A model generated the notes under the pieces. The model was not told the origin of the DNA and did not search any database. It saw only the letters and a list, made by a program, of their open reading frames with translations. A DNA stretch of 64,000 nucleotides from Synechococcus sp. Cruz-7E5 (lineage in GTDB: Bacteria > Cyanobacteriota > Cyanobacteriia > PCC-6307 > Cyanobiaceae), in contig NZ_JAGQCE010000002.1 in NCBI RefSeq assembly GCF_024345995.1, positions 248,001 through 312,000 of the forward strand. Reading direction: 5' to 3'. The position numbers and the translations under genes are program-made. Shown piece after piece: positions 33,978-43,986 of this stretch. How positions within the stretch are numbered: the stretch's first letter is position 1; each line of letters starts with the position of its first letter.

Positions 33978-35495
33978 GTGAAGTTCCAGCCCACATTGCG
34001 TGATCGTGCCCGCACATTGATTTCGCCATTGTCTGTGCCGATTGCCAAAGGCGCACGCCTGTTGACTGACCAATTTCAGAATATCCCTCTGCCGAGACTT
34101 GCCCATCCAAAGGCATGGTGGAGTTCCCTGAGTAGAACGGACAAACTCCGCTGGAGCCGCTATTTCATGGTGAGTGGAGCGACGAATGGATTGATCTGGG
34201 GTTCGAGCCTTCTCTTTCTGGCGACGGCTAAACCAGTTTATACAAGCTCCTGGGCGCTGATCCTACCTGGCAACATCAATGCAGTGAGTTTGAACCTTCC
34301 TGAGATTGGTCAGGCATCCGCCTCCAGCGGATCATCCGGTGGTGCCAGTTCCAGTTTTGATCCACGTGCCAACTATGAATATATCTTTACCAGTGAGCAG
34401 GTGATTCGTCAGGCGGCTAAAAATGCCCAACTTCCGTTTAAAAAATTTGATGAGCCTCGAATAAAAAACATTGATAACACTACAATCATGCAAATTGAGG
34501 TCACTGGTCCAGCGCCAGAAGAGGCCCGCCGTAAGTCCTATGCCCTCTACGATGCCCTACGGCAGCGGCTCAACGAGCTCCGTGCTAGTGAGATCCAACA
34601 GAGGGAAGTTCCCACCCAGACCATTCTTCGTGATACTCAGGCCAAGCTGGCTGCCGCTCAGAGAAAGGTTTCGGCCTACAAGCTCAAATCCGGAATCAAT
34701 TCGATCGAGCAAGTGGAGGCTCTCTCCACGAACATCGAGCAACTCCGTCGAGATCGTGCTCAGTTCGCCTCCCAACAGGCCCAGGCCGATGGGAAGGTGC
34801 AGAAGCTAAGCAGCAGCCTTGGTATCACAGCTGCTGAGGCGGCCGATGCCTTCAAGCTACAGGTGGATCAGATCTTCCAGCAGAATCTTAAAGACTACAG
34901 CGAGGCCACTGCAATCCTCAAGGTTGAAAGCTCAAAGTTCGGTCCCAACAACCCTCGCATCCGTAAGGAGGTGAAGCGTCAGCAGGCAGCCCAGCAAGCC
35001 CTGCAGAGTCGTGCCAGTCAGCTGCTCGGCCGTCCACCTCTGGCCAGCATCCTCACTCGCCTTGCCCTCGGCTCCAGTGGCTCTGGTCGCGACGCTCTTT
35101 TCCAGTCCCTGGTGACGGATCAGTCCACGGCTTCCGGCGCTGCCGCTAAGGTGCGCAAGCTGGATCAGCAGATCGCCTCCCTTGAGGATCGGCTGCGCTG
35201 GATGTCCCAGCGGCAGTCAACTCTGGAGAGCCTCCAGCGGGACGAGCAGATCGCCCAGGCTGTGTTCGCTTCCACCCTCGCGAAGCTGGATCTTGGCCAG
35301 GGAGATCTGTTCGCTGCCTTTCCGCTTGTGCAGATTGCTGTGGAGCCGAGTCTGGCTGAGAGGGCCACCTTCCCCAAGAGGGGCCTCGTGCTGGCCGGTT
35401 CTGCTATCGGATCGATCCTCACCACAGCAGGACTGTGGATTCTCTGGATCCGCAAGCCCTGGATTAAGCGGATCGCCAACATGATCTCCACCTAG
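33978..35495 (+). CDS. Wzz/GumC-like chain-length and export co-polymerase
   Basis: 505 residues. It has one helix near residue 70 (ATNGLIWGSSLLFLATAKPV), a long periplasmic coiled-coil region (residues 200-420, with GPNNPRIRKEVKRQQ) and a second helix near the C-terminus (LVLAGSAIGSILTTAGLWIL). This is the PCP layout without a tyrosine-kinase domain, so phosphorylation control of the Wzc kind is missing. GTG 33978 follows the export protein's stop by seven bases. Confidence 0.87.
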   Translation: MKFQPTLRDRARTLISPLSVPIAKGARLLTDQFQNIPLPRLAHPKAWWSSLSRTDKLRWSRYFMVSGATNGLIWGSSLLFLATAKPVYTSSWALILPGNINAVSLNLPEIGQASASSGSSGGASSSFDPRANYEYIFTSEQVIRQAAKNAQLPFKKFDEPRIKNIDNTTIMQIEVTGPAPEEARRKSYALYDALRQRLNELRASEIQQREVPTQTILRDTQAKLAAAQRKVSAYKLKSGINSIEQVEALSTNIEQLRRDRAQFASQQAQADGKVQKLSSSLGITAAEAADAFKLQVDQIFQQNLKDYSEATAILKVESSKFGPNNPRIRKEVKRQQAAQQALQSRASQLLGRPPLASILTRLALGSSGSGRDALFQSLVTDQSTASGAAAKVRKLDQQIASLEDRLRWMSQRQSTLESLQRDEQIAQAVFASTLAKLDLGQGDLFAAFPLVQIAVEPSLAERATFPKRGLVLAGSAIGSILTTAGLWILWIRKPWIKRIANMIST

Positions 35496-35510
35496 GCGGC
35501 GCAGTCGGCG

Positions 35511-36854
35511 ATGGGGATCAAGTTCTGGAAAATGCGGCGAGAACCTTCCGATCTCCAGCCTGAAAACTGGCCGGAGCGTTTGGTGTGGTGGTCGATTATA
35601 AGTACCTATTTTGTCTGGCTGTTCGGTGGGCTCTATGTGGTGGGCTCTGTTCTGGGCTGGTTGCTGCTGGGATGCCTGATCGTGATGATCCTGGCGAGAA
35701 CTGACCATCCGGATGAGTTTGATCCAATCGTGATTTCACCTGTCATCTGGCTTTGGATTGTGGGCATGCTTCTGATGGAGGTTGCCCTGATTGCAGGCCA
35801 TGTGGATTTTAATCTCGGCACAGGGATGATCATTAAGTCGTCGATTGGCTGGGCCAAGGGTTGGGCGGGTCTGGCCCTCTATCCCTTGGCAGGTTGCCTG
35901 AAGATTCGTAGCGGCATCATAAGCAGGGCTGTCTGCATTGTGGGACTCCACACCCTCATCGTTGTTCCAGTTCTTCTTGTTACGCCATATCTTCATCTGC
36001 CTGAGATTCTTTATGTTTCGCCTTTGCGAGCTATCGGCGGCCCGGGTGATTCTTTCTTTGATGTTCCACTTTATGAGATTGATCACACGACTGGAGATCT
36101 GCGCTGGCGTCTGTTCACTCCTTGGGGGCCTGCCCTCGGCTTTGTGGGCAACGTGAACTTCATGCTTTGCCTGCAGGAAAGGGATCGGAACTGGAAGCTT
36201 ATTGGCTTAGCGGGCTCCATCGTGATGTGCTTTGTTTGCAAGTCGCGACTGGCTCAAGTCTGTATTGTCCTCATCCCTCTGGTTGTCACCGTGATTGCCA
36301 GGATTCGCCGCCCACTTACACTGATTTGCCTTGGGTTTGTCTCCTATCTGGGTGGCATCTTTGCGCCAATGCTGCTGACGGCGGCCAGCAACTTCTGGGA
36401 AGATTTCAAGGGCGCACGTGCCGACTCAACTCGGGTGCGCTTTGCTCTCAAGCGCATCGCTTTTCGCCGTTGGGAGGAGGAGGCACCCATCTGGGGGCAT
36501 GGCATCGTGGAATCCGGCCCACACCTGGTTGAGTTTATGCCGATCGGGTCTCACCACACCTGGGCTGGGCTGCTGTTTGTGAAGGGGCTTGTTGGCATGT
36601 TGGCCCTGATCGTGCCAATGGCAGCCACGATCATCACCCTGATCCTACGAGCTTCCAATCCCCGCTATAAGTTGGGTTCGGTGGGCCTCAGCATGATCGT
36701 GATTCTTCTTCTCTATACCTTTGGTGAAAACCTCGAAATTCTGGTCTATCTCTATTGGCCAGGAATGATCATGATGGGGTTGGCCTTACAGGAGCCCAAG
36801 GCCCCATTGCCGCTTGGCTCTGGGGGAGCCCAGCTCCATCTGCCCTCCACTTGA
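35511..36854 (+). CDS. Wzy-like polysaccharide polymerase / O-antigen-ligase-type membrane protein
   Basis: 447 residues with ten or more helices and a large periplasmic loop holding the RFALKRIAFRRWEEEAPIWG and HGIVESGPH region; the WGHG...H motif is typical of the O-antigen ligase/polymerase superfamily. It would join flipped repeat units at the periplasmic face. It starts 15 bases after the Wzz-like gene. Confidence 0.8.
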   Translation: MGIKFWKMRREPSDLQPENWPERLVWWSIISTYFVWLFGGLYVVGSVLGWLLLGCLIVMILARTDHPDEFDPIVISPVIWLWIVGMLLMEVALIAGHVDFNLGTGMIIKSSIGWAKGWAGLALYPLAGCLKIRSGIISRAVCIVGLHTLIVVPVLLVTPYLHLPEILYVSPLRAIGGPGDSFFDVPLYEIDHTTGDLRWRLFTPWGPALGFVGNVNFMLCLQERDRNWKLIGLAGSIVMCFVCKSRLAQVCIVLIPLVVTVIARIRRPLTLICLGFVSYLGGIFAPMLLTAASNFWEDFKGARADSTRVRFALKRIAFRRWEEEAPIWGHGIVESGPHLVEFMPIGSHHTWAGLLFVKGLVGMLALIVPMAATIITLILRASNPRYKLGSVGLSMIVILLLYTFGENLEILVYLYWPGMIMMGLALQEPKAPLPLGSGGAQLHLPST

Positions 36855-36989
36855 AATGCCTTGGCCTCTCAGCTGGAGTCTCGGCTGGGCGATGGAGTGG
36901 CCCGCGTGGTTGGAGATGAAGGCTTCAGGCGCTGTGTTCACCTGAACTGGCTGGCTTGGCTAGATTTTTGATTGCAGCGAGTTTTCCTC

Positions 36990-37595
36990 ATGTACGGGCT
37001 TGTCAACCGTGCCATCCAGCAGATGGTCACCTCGCATCATGGAGACGATGTCTGGAGACGGATCAAGGAGAAGGCAGATCTGGAAGACCTGGATTTTTTC
37101 TCCACTTTCCAGGCCTATCCCGACGATGTGACGCATCGACTGGTTGCCGCTGCCTCAGAAGAGCTTGGCTTATCCGGCGACCAGATCATGCAGGCCTTTG
37201 GGGAGTACTGGATTACCTATACCGCTTCGGAAGGCTATGAACAGCTACTGGAGAGCACCGGTGAGACATTGCCGGAATTCCTTGATCATCTGGACAATCT
37301 CCATGCCAGGGCAGGGCTTTCCTTTCCGCAGTTGCAACCGCCATCGTTCCGCTGTGAGCATGCTGCCGACCAGTCGATGGATCTGGAGTATCGCTCCAAG
37401 CGCTATGGGCTTGCCCCCATGGTGATAGGGCTTCTGCATGGTCTGGGCAAGAGATTCCGCACTTCCGTCACGGTGGTTCAGACAGCGTCCCGGGATCGGG
37501 GAGACGCCAGAGATCTCTTCCATGTACGATATTCTGATCTCCCGCTATCTTCTGAAACCAATTCAGAGGCTGATTCCGACGGTGGTATCTCATGA
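36990..37595 (+). CDS. H-NOX haem nitric-oxide sensor
   Basis: 201 residues, whole-length H-NOX. N-terminus [33 protein letters not shown]; proximal haem ligand His105 in [17 protein letters not shown] (proline/phenylalanine haem-packing motif); and YRSKR at 134-138, the YxSxR haem-propionate motif. Closely resembling Nostoc-type proteins, it should bind NO, and perhaps CO, in ferrous haem. It sits 15 bases before the HNOBA kinase, the usual H-NOX/HNOBA partnership. ATG 36990 starts the domain; the frame reads slightly upstream. Confidence 0.95.
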   Translation: MYGLVNRAIQQMVTSHHGDDVWRRIKEKADLEDLDFFSTFQAYPDDVTHRLVAAASEELGLSGDQIMQAFGEYWITYTASEGYEQLLESTGETLPEFLDHLDNLHARAGLSFPQLQPPSFRCEHAADQSMDLEYRSKRYGLAPMVIGLLHGLGKRFRTSVTVVQTASRDRGDARDLFHVRYSDLPLSSETNSEADSDGGIS

Positions 37596-37610
37596 CCCTG
37601 CATCGAGGTG

Positions 37611-40205
37611 ATGGCCTCATCACTTGAGCTATCGGTTGAGCATTTCAACCGGCTATTCCCCTTTTATCTCATACTCGATGCTGAGCTTCGTATTCTTGCG
37701 GCAGGATCTGTTTTGGAGCGGATTCTGCAGAGAGAGTCCCTGCTTGGTGATCCGCTGCAACAACACTTTCGGCTGAAGCGTCCTGAAGGCCCCTTAAGCT
37801 TCGCCGGCCTGCGCCGATCCACCGATCAGCTGGTGATGCTGGAATCGCACTCGATCGCGCTTCAACTCAAGTGTCAGATCTGCTGTCTGGTTGAACATGA
37901 GCGGCTGCTCGTCGTGGGGACCCCCTGGGTGCTGAAGCTGGATGATCTCAGCTCCTTAGGTCTGAAGATCAACGACTTTCCTTTTCAGGATTCTCTCGTT
38001 GACTATCTCTTTCTGTTACAGGCTCGGAATGTTGCTCTTGAAGAGAGCCAGAAGCTGAATGAAGTTCTAATTTCACAGCGTCGCGAGTTGCGGCAAAGCA
38101 CCCAGCGCCTGTCCGCGCTTAATGAGGAGCTGGAAGCTGCCAAGCGGGCGGCTGAGGATGCCAACTCCGCCAAGGATACCTTCCTGGCCACGATGAGCCA
38201 TGAGATCAGAACTCCGATGAACGCCATCATGGGGATGGCCGGTCTCCTCCAGGAATCTCAGCTTGGGCCTGTAGAGAGCGACTATGTAGAGATCATCAAC
38301 AGCAGCACGGACTCACTCCTGACTATTATCAATGACATCCTCGACTTTTCGAAGATTGAGTCGGGGGCGATGCATCTCGACGAGCAGCACTTTGATCTTC
38401 GCATCTGCATAGAAGAGGCACTTGATCTGATCGGGTCCCGGATGGTCGGCAAGGATCTGGATTTGATCCTGGATCTCGAACCCGGATTCCCCAGCGCGGT
38501 CATCGGTGATCTCACCCGTCTGCGTCAGATTCTCTGGAACCTGCTCAGCAATGCTGTCAAGTTCACCTCCGCTGGTGAGATCGTCGTTGTGGGTTCCGCC
38601 GAGGTTCTAGACGCTGAACCTGGCCTCCCCACCCGGTGCCGATTCACGATTCAGATCCGTGACAGCGGTATCGGGATCCCATCTGAGCTGATCTCCCAGC
38701 TTTTCGAACCCTTTCGCCAGGCCGACCCGTCGATGGCTCGACGCTTTGGCGGGACGGGGCTCGGTCTGGCCATCACCCGACGGTTGTGCGAACTGATGGG
38801 GGGCACGATCGAGGTGGCCAGCGCCGAAGGAGAAGGCAGCGCGTTCACCTTCAACCTGTTGCTGCGACTGGACCCTGCCGCACCTGCAGTCCCTGTCGGG
38901 GTTGATGGCACCGTCTCGTTCCCCTTCTCGGCTGCGTCGATCTTGCTCCTGATCCCCAATGCCAGTCTGCGTCAGGTCTTGGCCCGGCAGCTGGGTCAAC
39001 TGGGCTTTGACGTGACTGCCCCTGATGCTTCTCAGGATGGCTGGTGGGCCCAACTTCCAAGTCTTGATCGGTTGAGCCGTGTGGTGGTTGTCATTGATGC
39101 TCGGTTACTTGCTGCTGCCCATGCTTCGAATCACCCGCACCTCTGGCAGCTGCCGCTCCTGAGCCGGTATCCCTGGATCGTCCTGGCCTACAGACATGAG
39201 GAGCTGGAGCCGGGGCTTTTCCCCGACAGAATCCCTGTGGTGATCGGCAAGCCCGTGAGGTTCGATCAGCTCTGCTCTGCCCTCGTACGTCAGCTTCAAG
39301 GCCCGTCAGATCCGGTGAAGGCGAGCGTCCCTTCCTCTGCGCTGAAGCCTCCTCTTCCCCCCTGGTCCGCCTCTGTAGACAGTGTTAGCCGTCTGGCCGA
39401 CCGCCTTCCACTGCGAATCCTTGTGGTTGATGACATTCCAGTGAACCGCAAGCTGGCGCTCAAGTTGCTGGATCGCCTCGGCTACCGGGCCGACGCTGTT
39501 CCTTCAGGTGCTGAGGCGGTGCGGGCCGTTCAGGAGCACCCCTTCGACGTGCTCTTCATGGACGTTCAGATGCCCGGACTCGACGGCTACGAGGCAACGA
39601 GGGCCATCCGCAGGTTGCCCCTGCCGGTGGTGCAACCCTGGATCATCGCCATGACCGCCCATGTCAGCCCTGAGGACCGGAAGAGTTGTCAGAGTGCCGG
39701 CATGGATGATTTTCTCGGCAAACCGATCGTTCCATCTGACTTGGTCCATGCCCTGGAGCACTATCAACCCCGCCAGAATCAGACGATCCTTGATGGTGAG
39801 CCGATGAGTGGGAGTCCTCAGTCAAGCCAGGCCATTTTCGGGGACGGTGCCGATCCGATCGATGAGGCCGCCTGGCAGGAGCTCCAGCAGGTTCTAGGAG
39901 CGGATGGGGATGAAGTGCTCAGAGAGCTGATCGATCTGTACATGCAGGATGCCATGCGACTGGTTTCCTTGATCGTGATGGCCCATCAGCTCCAGGATTC
40001 GCAGGGGATGATCACGGCAGCCCATGCCCTGCGGTCTCCCAGTGCCAGCCTCGGTGCGCAGCTGTTGGCCTCACACTGTGGAGAGGTTGAGGAATCTCTG
40101 CGATCCGATCCTTTCCACTGGCCCCAGGAGACGGTCGATCGCTTGCTCGTTGAGGCCGGCAGGGTGAGCGAAGCCCTGCGTAGTCGACGCCCCTTGGAGT
40201 CCTGA
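37611..40205 (+). CDS. HNOBA-domain hybrid histidine kinase with receiver and HPt
   Basis: 864 residues. In order (numbers from GTG 37608, one residue longer): HNOBA domain 1-135 ([65 protein letters not shown]); signalling coiled coil 140-190; HisKA with His198 ([14 protein letters not shown]); HATPase 300-420 ([18 protein letters not shown]); a pseudo-receiver without acidic pocket 440-565; receiver with Asp652 ([14 protein letters not shown]); HPt with His806 ([13 protein letters not shown]). It is the probable target of the H-NOX protein encoded upstream, and its HPt can pass phosphate to the next gene's receiver. Confidence 0.93.
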   Translation: MASSLELSVEHFNRLFPFYLILDAELRILAAGSVLERILQRESLLGDPLQQHFRLKRPEGPLSFAGLRRSTDQLVMLESHSIALQLKCQICCLVEHERLLVVGTPWVLKLDDLSSLGLKINDFPFQDSLVDYLFLLQARNVALEESQKLNEVLISQRRELRQSTQRLSALNEELEAAKRAAEDANSAKDTFLATMSHEIRTPMNAIMGMAGLLQESQLGPVESDYVEIINSSTDSLLTIINDILDFSKIESGAMHLDEQHFDLRICIEEALDLIGSRMVGKDLDLILDLEPGFPSAVIGDLTRLRQILWNLLSNAVKFTSAGEIVVVGSAEVLDAEPGLPTRCRFTIQIRDSGIGIPSELISQLFEPFRQADPSMARRFGGTGLGLAITRRLCELMGGTIEVASAEGEGSAFTFNLLLRLDPAAPAVPVGVDGTVSFPFSAASILLLIPNASLRQVLARQLGQLGFDVTAPDASQDGWWAQLPSLDRLSRVVVVIDARLLAAAHASNHPHLWQLPLLSRYPWIVLAYRHEELEPGLFPDRIPVVIGKPVRFDQLCSALVRQLQGPSDPVKASVPSSALKPPLPPWSASVDSVSRLADRLPLRILVVDDIPVNRKLALKLLDRLGYRADAVPSGAEAVRAVQEHPFDVLFMDVQMPGLDGYEATRAIRRLPLPVVQPWIIAMTAHVSPEDRKSCQSAGMDDFLGKPIVPSDLVHALEHYQPRQNQTILDGEPMSGSPQSSQAIFGDGADPIDEAAWQELQQVLGADGDEVLRELIDLYMQDAMRLVSLIVMAHQLQDSQGMITAAHALRSPSASLGAQLLASHCGEVEESLRSDPFHWPQETVDRLLVEAGRVSEALRSRRPLES

Positions 40206-40241
40206 TTCCTGATTCATTTGCGTATCGCTCCGCTATCTGCC

Positions 40242-41414
40242 ATGGACCTGTGTTCCACCCTGATCACGATCCTGCTCGTGGATGACGATCGCATCCATCC
40301 CCGCATCCTTGAGGCCCGTCTCAAGGGACAGGGCTACCAGGTCCTGATTGCCCATTCAGGTGAAAGTGCTCTGGAGCAGGCGCGTCAGAGCCCTCCCAAC
40401 CTGATTCTCTGCGATTGGCTGATGGATGGCATGGATGGTCTGGAAGTCTGCCGGGCAATCAAGGAGGATCCTGCTCTTGAGGCGACCCATTTCATTCTGC
40501 TGACGTCACGATCCCGGGTGGAGGATCGCGTGATTGGGCTGGATTGCGGAGCAGATGATTTTCTCAGCAAGCCGGTCGATCCCGACGAGCTACTGGCACG
40601 TGTCCGCTCCGGCATTCGACTGAACCAGGCCAATGAACGCCTGAAGCTTCTGGCCGAAGAGCTTCGCAGGCAGAAGGAGCGAATGGATCAGGAGTTGGCG
40701 GAGGCGGCCTGTTATGTGCGGACCCTTCTGCCGGTGGAAGTCAGAGGCACGGTGGTGGTCGATTCGCGTTTCGTTCCTTCCCATGAGCTGGGTGGAGATT
40801 CGTTCGACTACTTCTGGTTGGACGATGATCACTTCGTGATTTATCTTGCCGACGCTTCCGGCCATGGCCTTGCGGCGGCATTCCCTTCGATCTCACTTCA
40901 TAACCAGCTACGTTCCCGCTCGCTGAGCGTTGATCTTCATGATCCGGCAGAGGTTCTTAAAGCCCTGAATTCTGGATTTCAGATGGAGCGTCAGCAGGGG
41001 CGCTATCTGACCATGTGGTACGGAGTGTATCAATCCTCTTCCCGGACACTTCGGTTCGCCAGTGCGGGCCATCCCCCTGCTCTGATCTGGTCGGAAGATG
41101 GATGCACTCCTACCAGCTGGCTGAAGGGACAGGGCATGGCCGTTGGCCTGTTCGAAGACTCGATCTACATCACGGAGAGCCATGCTGTGGATCATGGAGC
41201 CTGCCTGTTGGTCTACAGCGATGGGCTTTATGAAGTGGCAAGGCAGGATGCACCGATGTGGTCACTGCCTGAATTCGTGGATGTGGTTGAGGACTGCCGA
41301 GAACTTCTCCGTGCCGAAGATGGTCTGGATCGTCTGTTGGCACGCATAAAAACTATCAATGCTAATGCTCGTTTCACTGACGACTACTCGGTGATCCGAG
41401 CAATTTTCCCATGA
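40242..41414 (+). CDS. Response regulator with PP2C/SpoIIE (RsbU-type) phosphatase output
   Basis: 390 residues. Receiver 6-120: ILLVDDDRIHP, phosphoacceptor Asp58 in LILCDWLMDGMDG, FLSKPVDPDEL. Coiled coil 125-155. PP2C-SpoIIE domain 160-390: ELGGDSFDYFWLDD, IYLADASGHGLAAAFPSISL, FASAGHPPALIWS, LLVYSDGLYEVARQD and FTDDYSVIRAIF, with metal-binding Asp residues intact. It would dephosphorylate STAS proteins when its receiver is phosphorylated. ATG 40242 is preferred to TTG 40218. It lies 36 bases after the HNOBA kinase. Confidence 0.93.
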   Translation: MDLCSTLITILLVDDDRIHPRILEARLKGQGYQVLIAHSGESALEQARQSPPNLILCDWLMDGMDGLEVCRAIKEDPALEATHFILLTSRSRVEDRVIGLDCGADDFLSKPVDPDELLARVRSGIRLNQANERLKLLAEELRRQKERMDQELAEAACYVRTLLPVEVRGTVVVDSRFVPSHELGGDSFDYFWLDDDHFVIYLADASGHGLAAAFPSISLHNQLRSRSLSVDLHDPAEVLKALNSGFQMERQQGRYLTMWYGVYQSSSRTLRFASAGHPPALIWSEDGCTPTSWLKGQGMAVGLFEDSIYITESHAVDHGACLLVYSDGLYEVARQDAPMWSLPEFVDVVEDCRELLRAEDGLDRLLARIKTINANARFTDDYSVIRAIFP

Positions 41415-41437
41415 ATCAGCTAATGGTGCCTGTGTAT

Positions 41438-41770
41438 TTAGGCTTTGGACGATCGCTCTGAGATAATCGTAAAACATTCATGGCTGCTGGGAAAGATGGT
41501 GAAAACCCGGTCGGTACCGGTGAGTTCAAGAACTAGCCGTAACTGGCTGTTGAGGCTGCACAGGTATAGCTGCCTTCCATGTTCTCTTACTCGCTTAAGC
41601 GTCGACACCAGGGCGCCGAACCCGCTGCTGTCCATGAATTCGACATCCTGACAATCAATCAGAAAGTCCTTGGGCTTCTCGGCAAGAACGGAACAAATCT
41701 GGGCCCTCAAGTCTCCTCCGTTCTGGGCGTCAATGAAACCTCTGGGCCTAAGGATGTAGAGATCATCCAT
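41438..41770 (-). CDS. Stand-alone STAS anti-sigma-factor antagonist (RsbV/SpoIIAA-like)
   Basis: 110 residues of one STAS domain: LYILRPRGFIDAQNGGDLRA, phosphoacceptor loop VEFMDSSGFGALVSTLKR (DSSG 47-50) and LCSLNSQLRLVLELTGTDRV. It converges on the phosphatase regulator with a 23-base gap and diverges from the PAS gene. It is a natural substrate candidate for the PP2C regulator and for the RsbW-like kinase 17 kb away. Confidence 0.92.
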   Translation of the reverse strand: MDDLYILRPRGFIDAQNGGDLRAQICSVLAEKPKDFLIDCQDVEFMDSSGFGALVSTLKRVREHGRQLYLCSLNSQLRLVLELTGTDRVFTIFPSSHECFTIISERSSKA

Positions 41771-41929
41771 TTAGTGTGCTTACAAATTCTGTGATCTTAC
41801 CACCTGGTATGGGCACGCACATCGCTGAATCCATGAGTTTGGAGAGGGTTGCTGGTCGTGCGGGCTGAGCCGACGTGATGGACATGGCATTGCCGACCCC
41901 CAGCCCTTCGCTAGGTTGGTGGTTAGTGG

Positions 41930-42286
41930 ATGACGTGTATGGTCACGATTGAAGAGCTTCGTCAGAGATCGTTGCCCTTTGTCGCCGCAGACAAGGAAGG
42001 GTTGATCGTAGAGATCAACGGGTTGTTCGAGTCTGTCTACGGTTGGACGTTGGCTGACCTGAGAGGCCAGTCGCTATCCATGATCCTTCCGGATTCCTTT
42101 AAGGACGCCCACCATCTGGGGTTCTCTCGATTTCGTATTTTTGGTGAATCCCAGATTCTCAATCATCCGCTTGAACTGATGACAATCTGCAAAGATCAGA
42201 GAGAAATCAACTCCGAGCATTTCATTGTTGCTGAACGCAGTGGTGACAGCTGGGTTTTCGCAGCAACGCTGCGCCCTCTGTCGTGA
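41930..42286 (+). CDS. Single PAS-domain protein
   Basis: 118 residues, all PAS: FVAADKEGLIVEINGLFESV, YGWTLADLRGQSLSMILPDS and HFIVAERSGDSWVFAATLRP. No output domain. The gene ends seven bases before the hybrid kinase and probably supplies an extra sensor subunit. No haem, flavin or other ligand can be assigned. The start is ATG 41930 or GTG/ATG a few codons on. Confidence 0.8.
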   Translation: MTCMVTIEELRQRSLPFVAADKEGLIVEINGLFESVYGWTLADLRGQSLSMILPDSFKDAHHLGFSRFRIFGESQILNHPLELMTICKDQREINSEHFIVAERSGDSWVFAATLRPLS

Positions 42287-42293
42287 CCTGTGG

Positions 42294-43931
42294 ATGGACG
42301 ATCTGAAGCTCGTCACCCAGCTGCGGACCACCCTAGGCAGGTTGGAGGCGGCACTCGGCGCCGTCGACGAAGCCCTTGCCTTCACTGATCTCGAAGGAAT
42401 TGTTGAATGGACGAATGCGTCCTTTGATCGATTCGTTGGACGATCTCGTTTGCAGTGTCTTGGTGTCTCTCTGCCACGGCTTCTACCTACGCGTTACCAA
42501 GCCGGCCGTCCCGAAACGTCAGACTGTCTGTTGTTCTGGGCCAGAAGCGGGCCAGGAAAGGCTACCTGGGACCTGTCCCCTCTGCCTCCGCGGCGGGTCG
42601 TCGCAGTGTCCTGGGCGATGGTCAATGTGCCAGGCAAGCCATCTCTGGTCTTTACCTTCCGCGATCAGAGCGAGATCGTTCAGTCGCAGGACGCCTTGAC
42701 CGAGGCTCGCGATCAGCTCGAGCTGAAAGTGGATCAGCGTACAGACGAGCTCAAGCAGGCACGTGACCAGGCAATGGCTGCCAACCAGTCTAAAACCAGA
42801 TTTCTGGCAAGTATGAGCCATGAGATCCGAACACCCATGAATGCGGTGATCGGGATGACTGAGCTGTTACTAGACAGCCCATTGGAGCCCAGACAGAGGG
42901 AGATGGTTAGCACGATTCAAAGCAGCGGTGAGCATCTCCTCAGCGTCATCAACGACATACTTGACATATCACAGATCGAGACTGGCCGTATTCATCTGAA
43001 TGTCAGAGCATTCAACCTTCTTGCTTTGCTCGACGACTGCAAGATTCTTTTTCAGAACCAGGCTACTGCCAGGAATCTCAAAATGGAGGTGTATGTTCCT
43101 GCGGGCGTGCCGAAATGGCTGAATGGTGATGACCTGAAGCTACGACAGATTCTCTTCAATCTGTTGGGCAATGCCTGCAAATATACAAACGAAGGGTCGA
43201 TCTGTCTCTCGGTCGAGCCTGTGGTGGGGGATGGGAACAACGTGACGTTGCACTTTCGTGTTGTCGACACAGGTATCGGCATACCCGTCGATGTTCTCCC
43301 AACAATCTTCGAGGAATTCACCAGATATTCCGATCCTTCGCAGACCACTCAGAGTGCAGGTCTAGGACTGGCGATCTGCCATCGTCTCAGTCACCTGATG
43401 GGTGGCGAGATCTCCGTGGAATCGAGAGTCGGCCAGGGCAGTTGCTTCTCGGTCCATCTCCCCTTCGGGTTAACCCAGGAGCCTGCCCAGGCAGTGCCCC
43501 TAGTGGACTCCGGCGCTGATCGTGAGGCGGCTGTCGCAGACAATATTCAGATTCTCGTTGCTGATGACAGCCGTGTGAATCAACGGGTTCTGGAGTTGAT
43601 GCTGGCCAGGTTGGGCCTCAAGGCGGAGGTGGTGGGAGATGGCCAGGCGGCCCTTGATCGGATTGAGTGCGGAGGAATCGATCTGGTCTTTATGGACGTC
43701 GAAATGCCTAAGCTCGACGGGCTGGCGGCGACACGGCTGCTGCGTTCTGATGGCTTCCTTGAAGTATATATTATCGCTTTGACAGCATATTCTTACAGCT
43801 CTCATCGTCAGGATTGTGAGGCTGCTGGGATGAACGACTTTCTTGCAAAGCCGCTTCGTCATGACGACCTCTCTGCCGCACTCAGCCGTTTTCGGGACTA
43901 CCGCCGCAGGCAGGATGATGGTCTCACATGA
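42294..43931 (+). CDS. PAS hybrid histidine kinase with C-terminal receiver
   Basis: 545 residues. PAS-like region 25-130 (AVDEALAFTDLEGIVEWTNA), coiled coil, HisKA with His176 ([20 protein letters not shown]), HATPase (NLLGNACKYT, SAGLGLAICHRLSHLMGGEI) and a receiver (ILVADDSRVNQRVLELML, LVFMDVEMPKLDGLAA). No membrane helix, so it is cytosolic. It lacks an HPt, so onward transfer would need one in trans. The start is ATG 42294. Confidence 0.9.
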   Translation: MDDLKLVTQLRTTLGRLEAALGAVDEALAFTDLEGIVEWTNASFDRFVGRSRLQCLGVSLPRLLPTRYQAGRPETSDCLLFWARSGPGKATWDLSPLPPRRVVAVSWAMVNVPGKPSLVFTFRDQSEIVQSQDALTEARDQLELKVDQRTDELKQARDQAMAANQSKTRFLASMSHEIRTPMNAVIGMTELLLDSPLEPRQREMVSTIQSSGEHLLSVINDILDISQIETGRIHLNVRAFNLLALLDDCKILFQNQATARNLKMEVYVPAGVPKWLNGDDLKLRQILFNLLGNACKYTNEGSICLSVEPVVGDGNNVTLHFRVVDTGIGIPVDVLPTIFEEFTRYSDPSQTTQSAGLGLAICHRLSHLMGGEISVESRVGQGSCFSVHLPFGLTQEPAQAVPLVDSGADREAAVADNIQILVADDSRVNQRVLELMLARLGLKAEVVGDGQAALDRIECGGIDLVFMDVEMPKLDGLAATRLLRSDGFLEVYIIALTAYSYSSHRQDCEAAGMNDFLAKPLRHDDLSAALSRFRDYRRRQDDGLT

Positions 43932-43986
43932 CCACTATCGATCTTCGTCTTGCGGAATTGTCCCCGACTGAGGCTAGCGTTTATTG

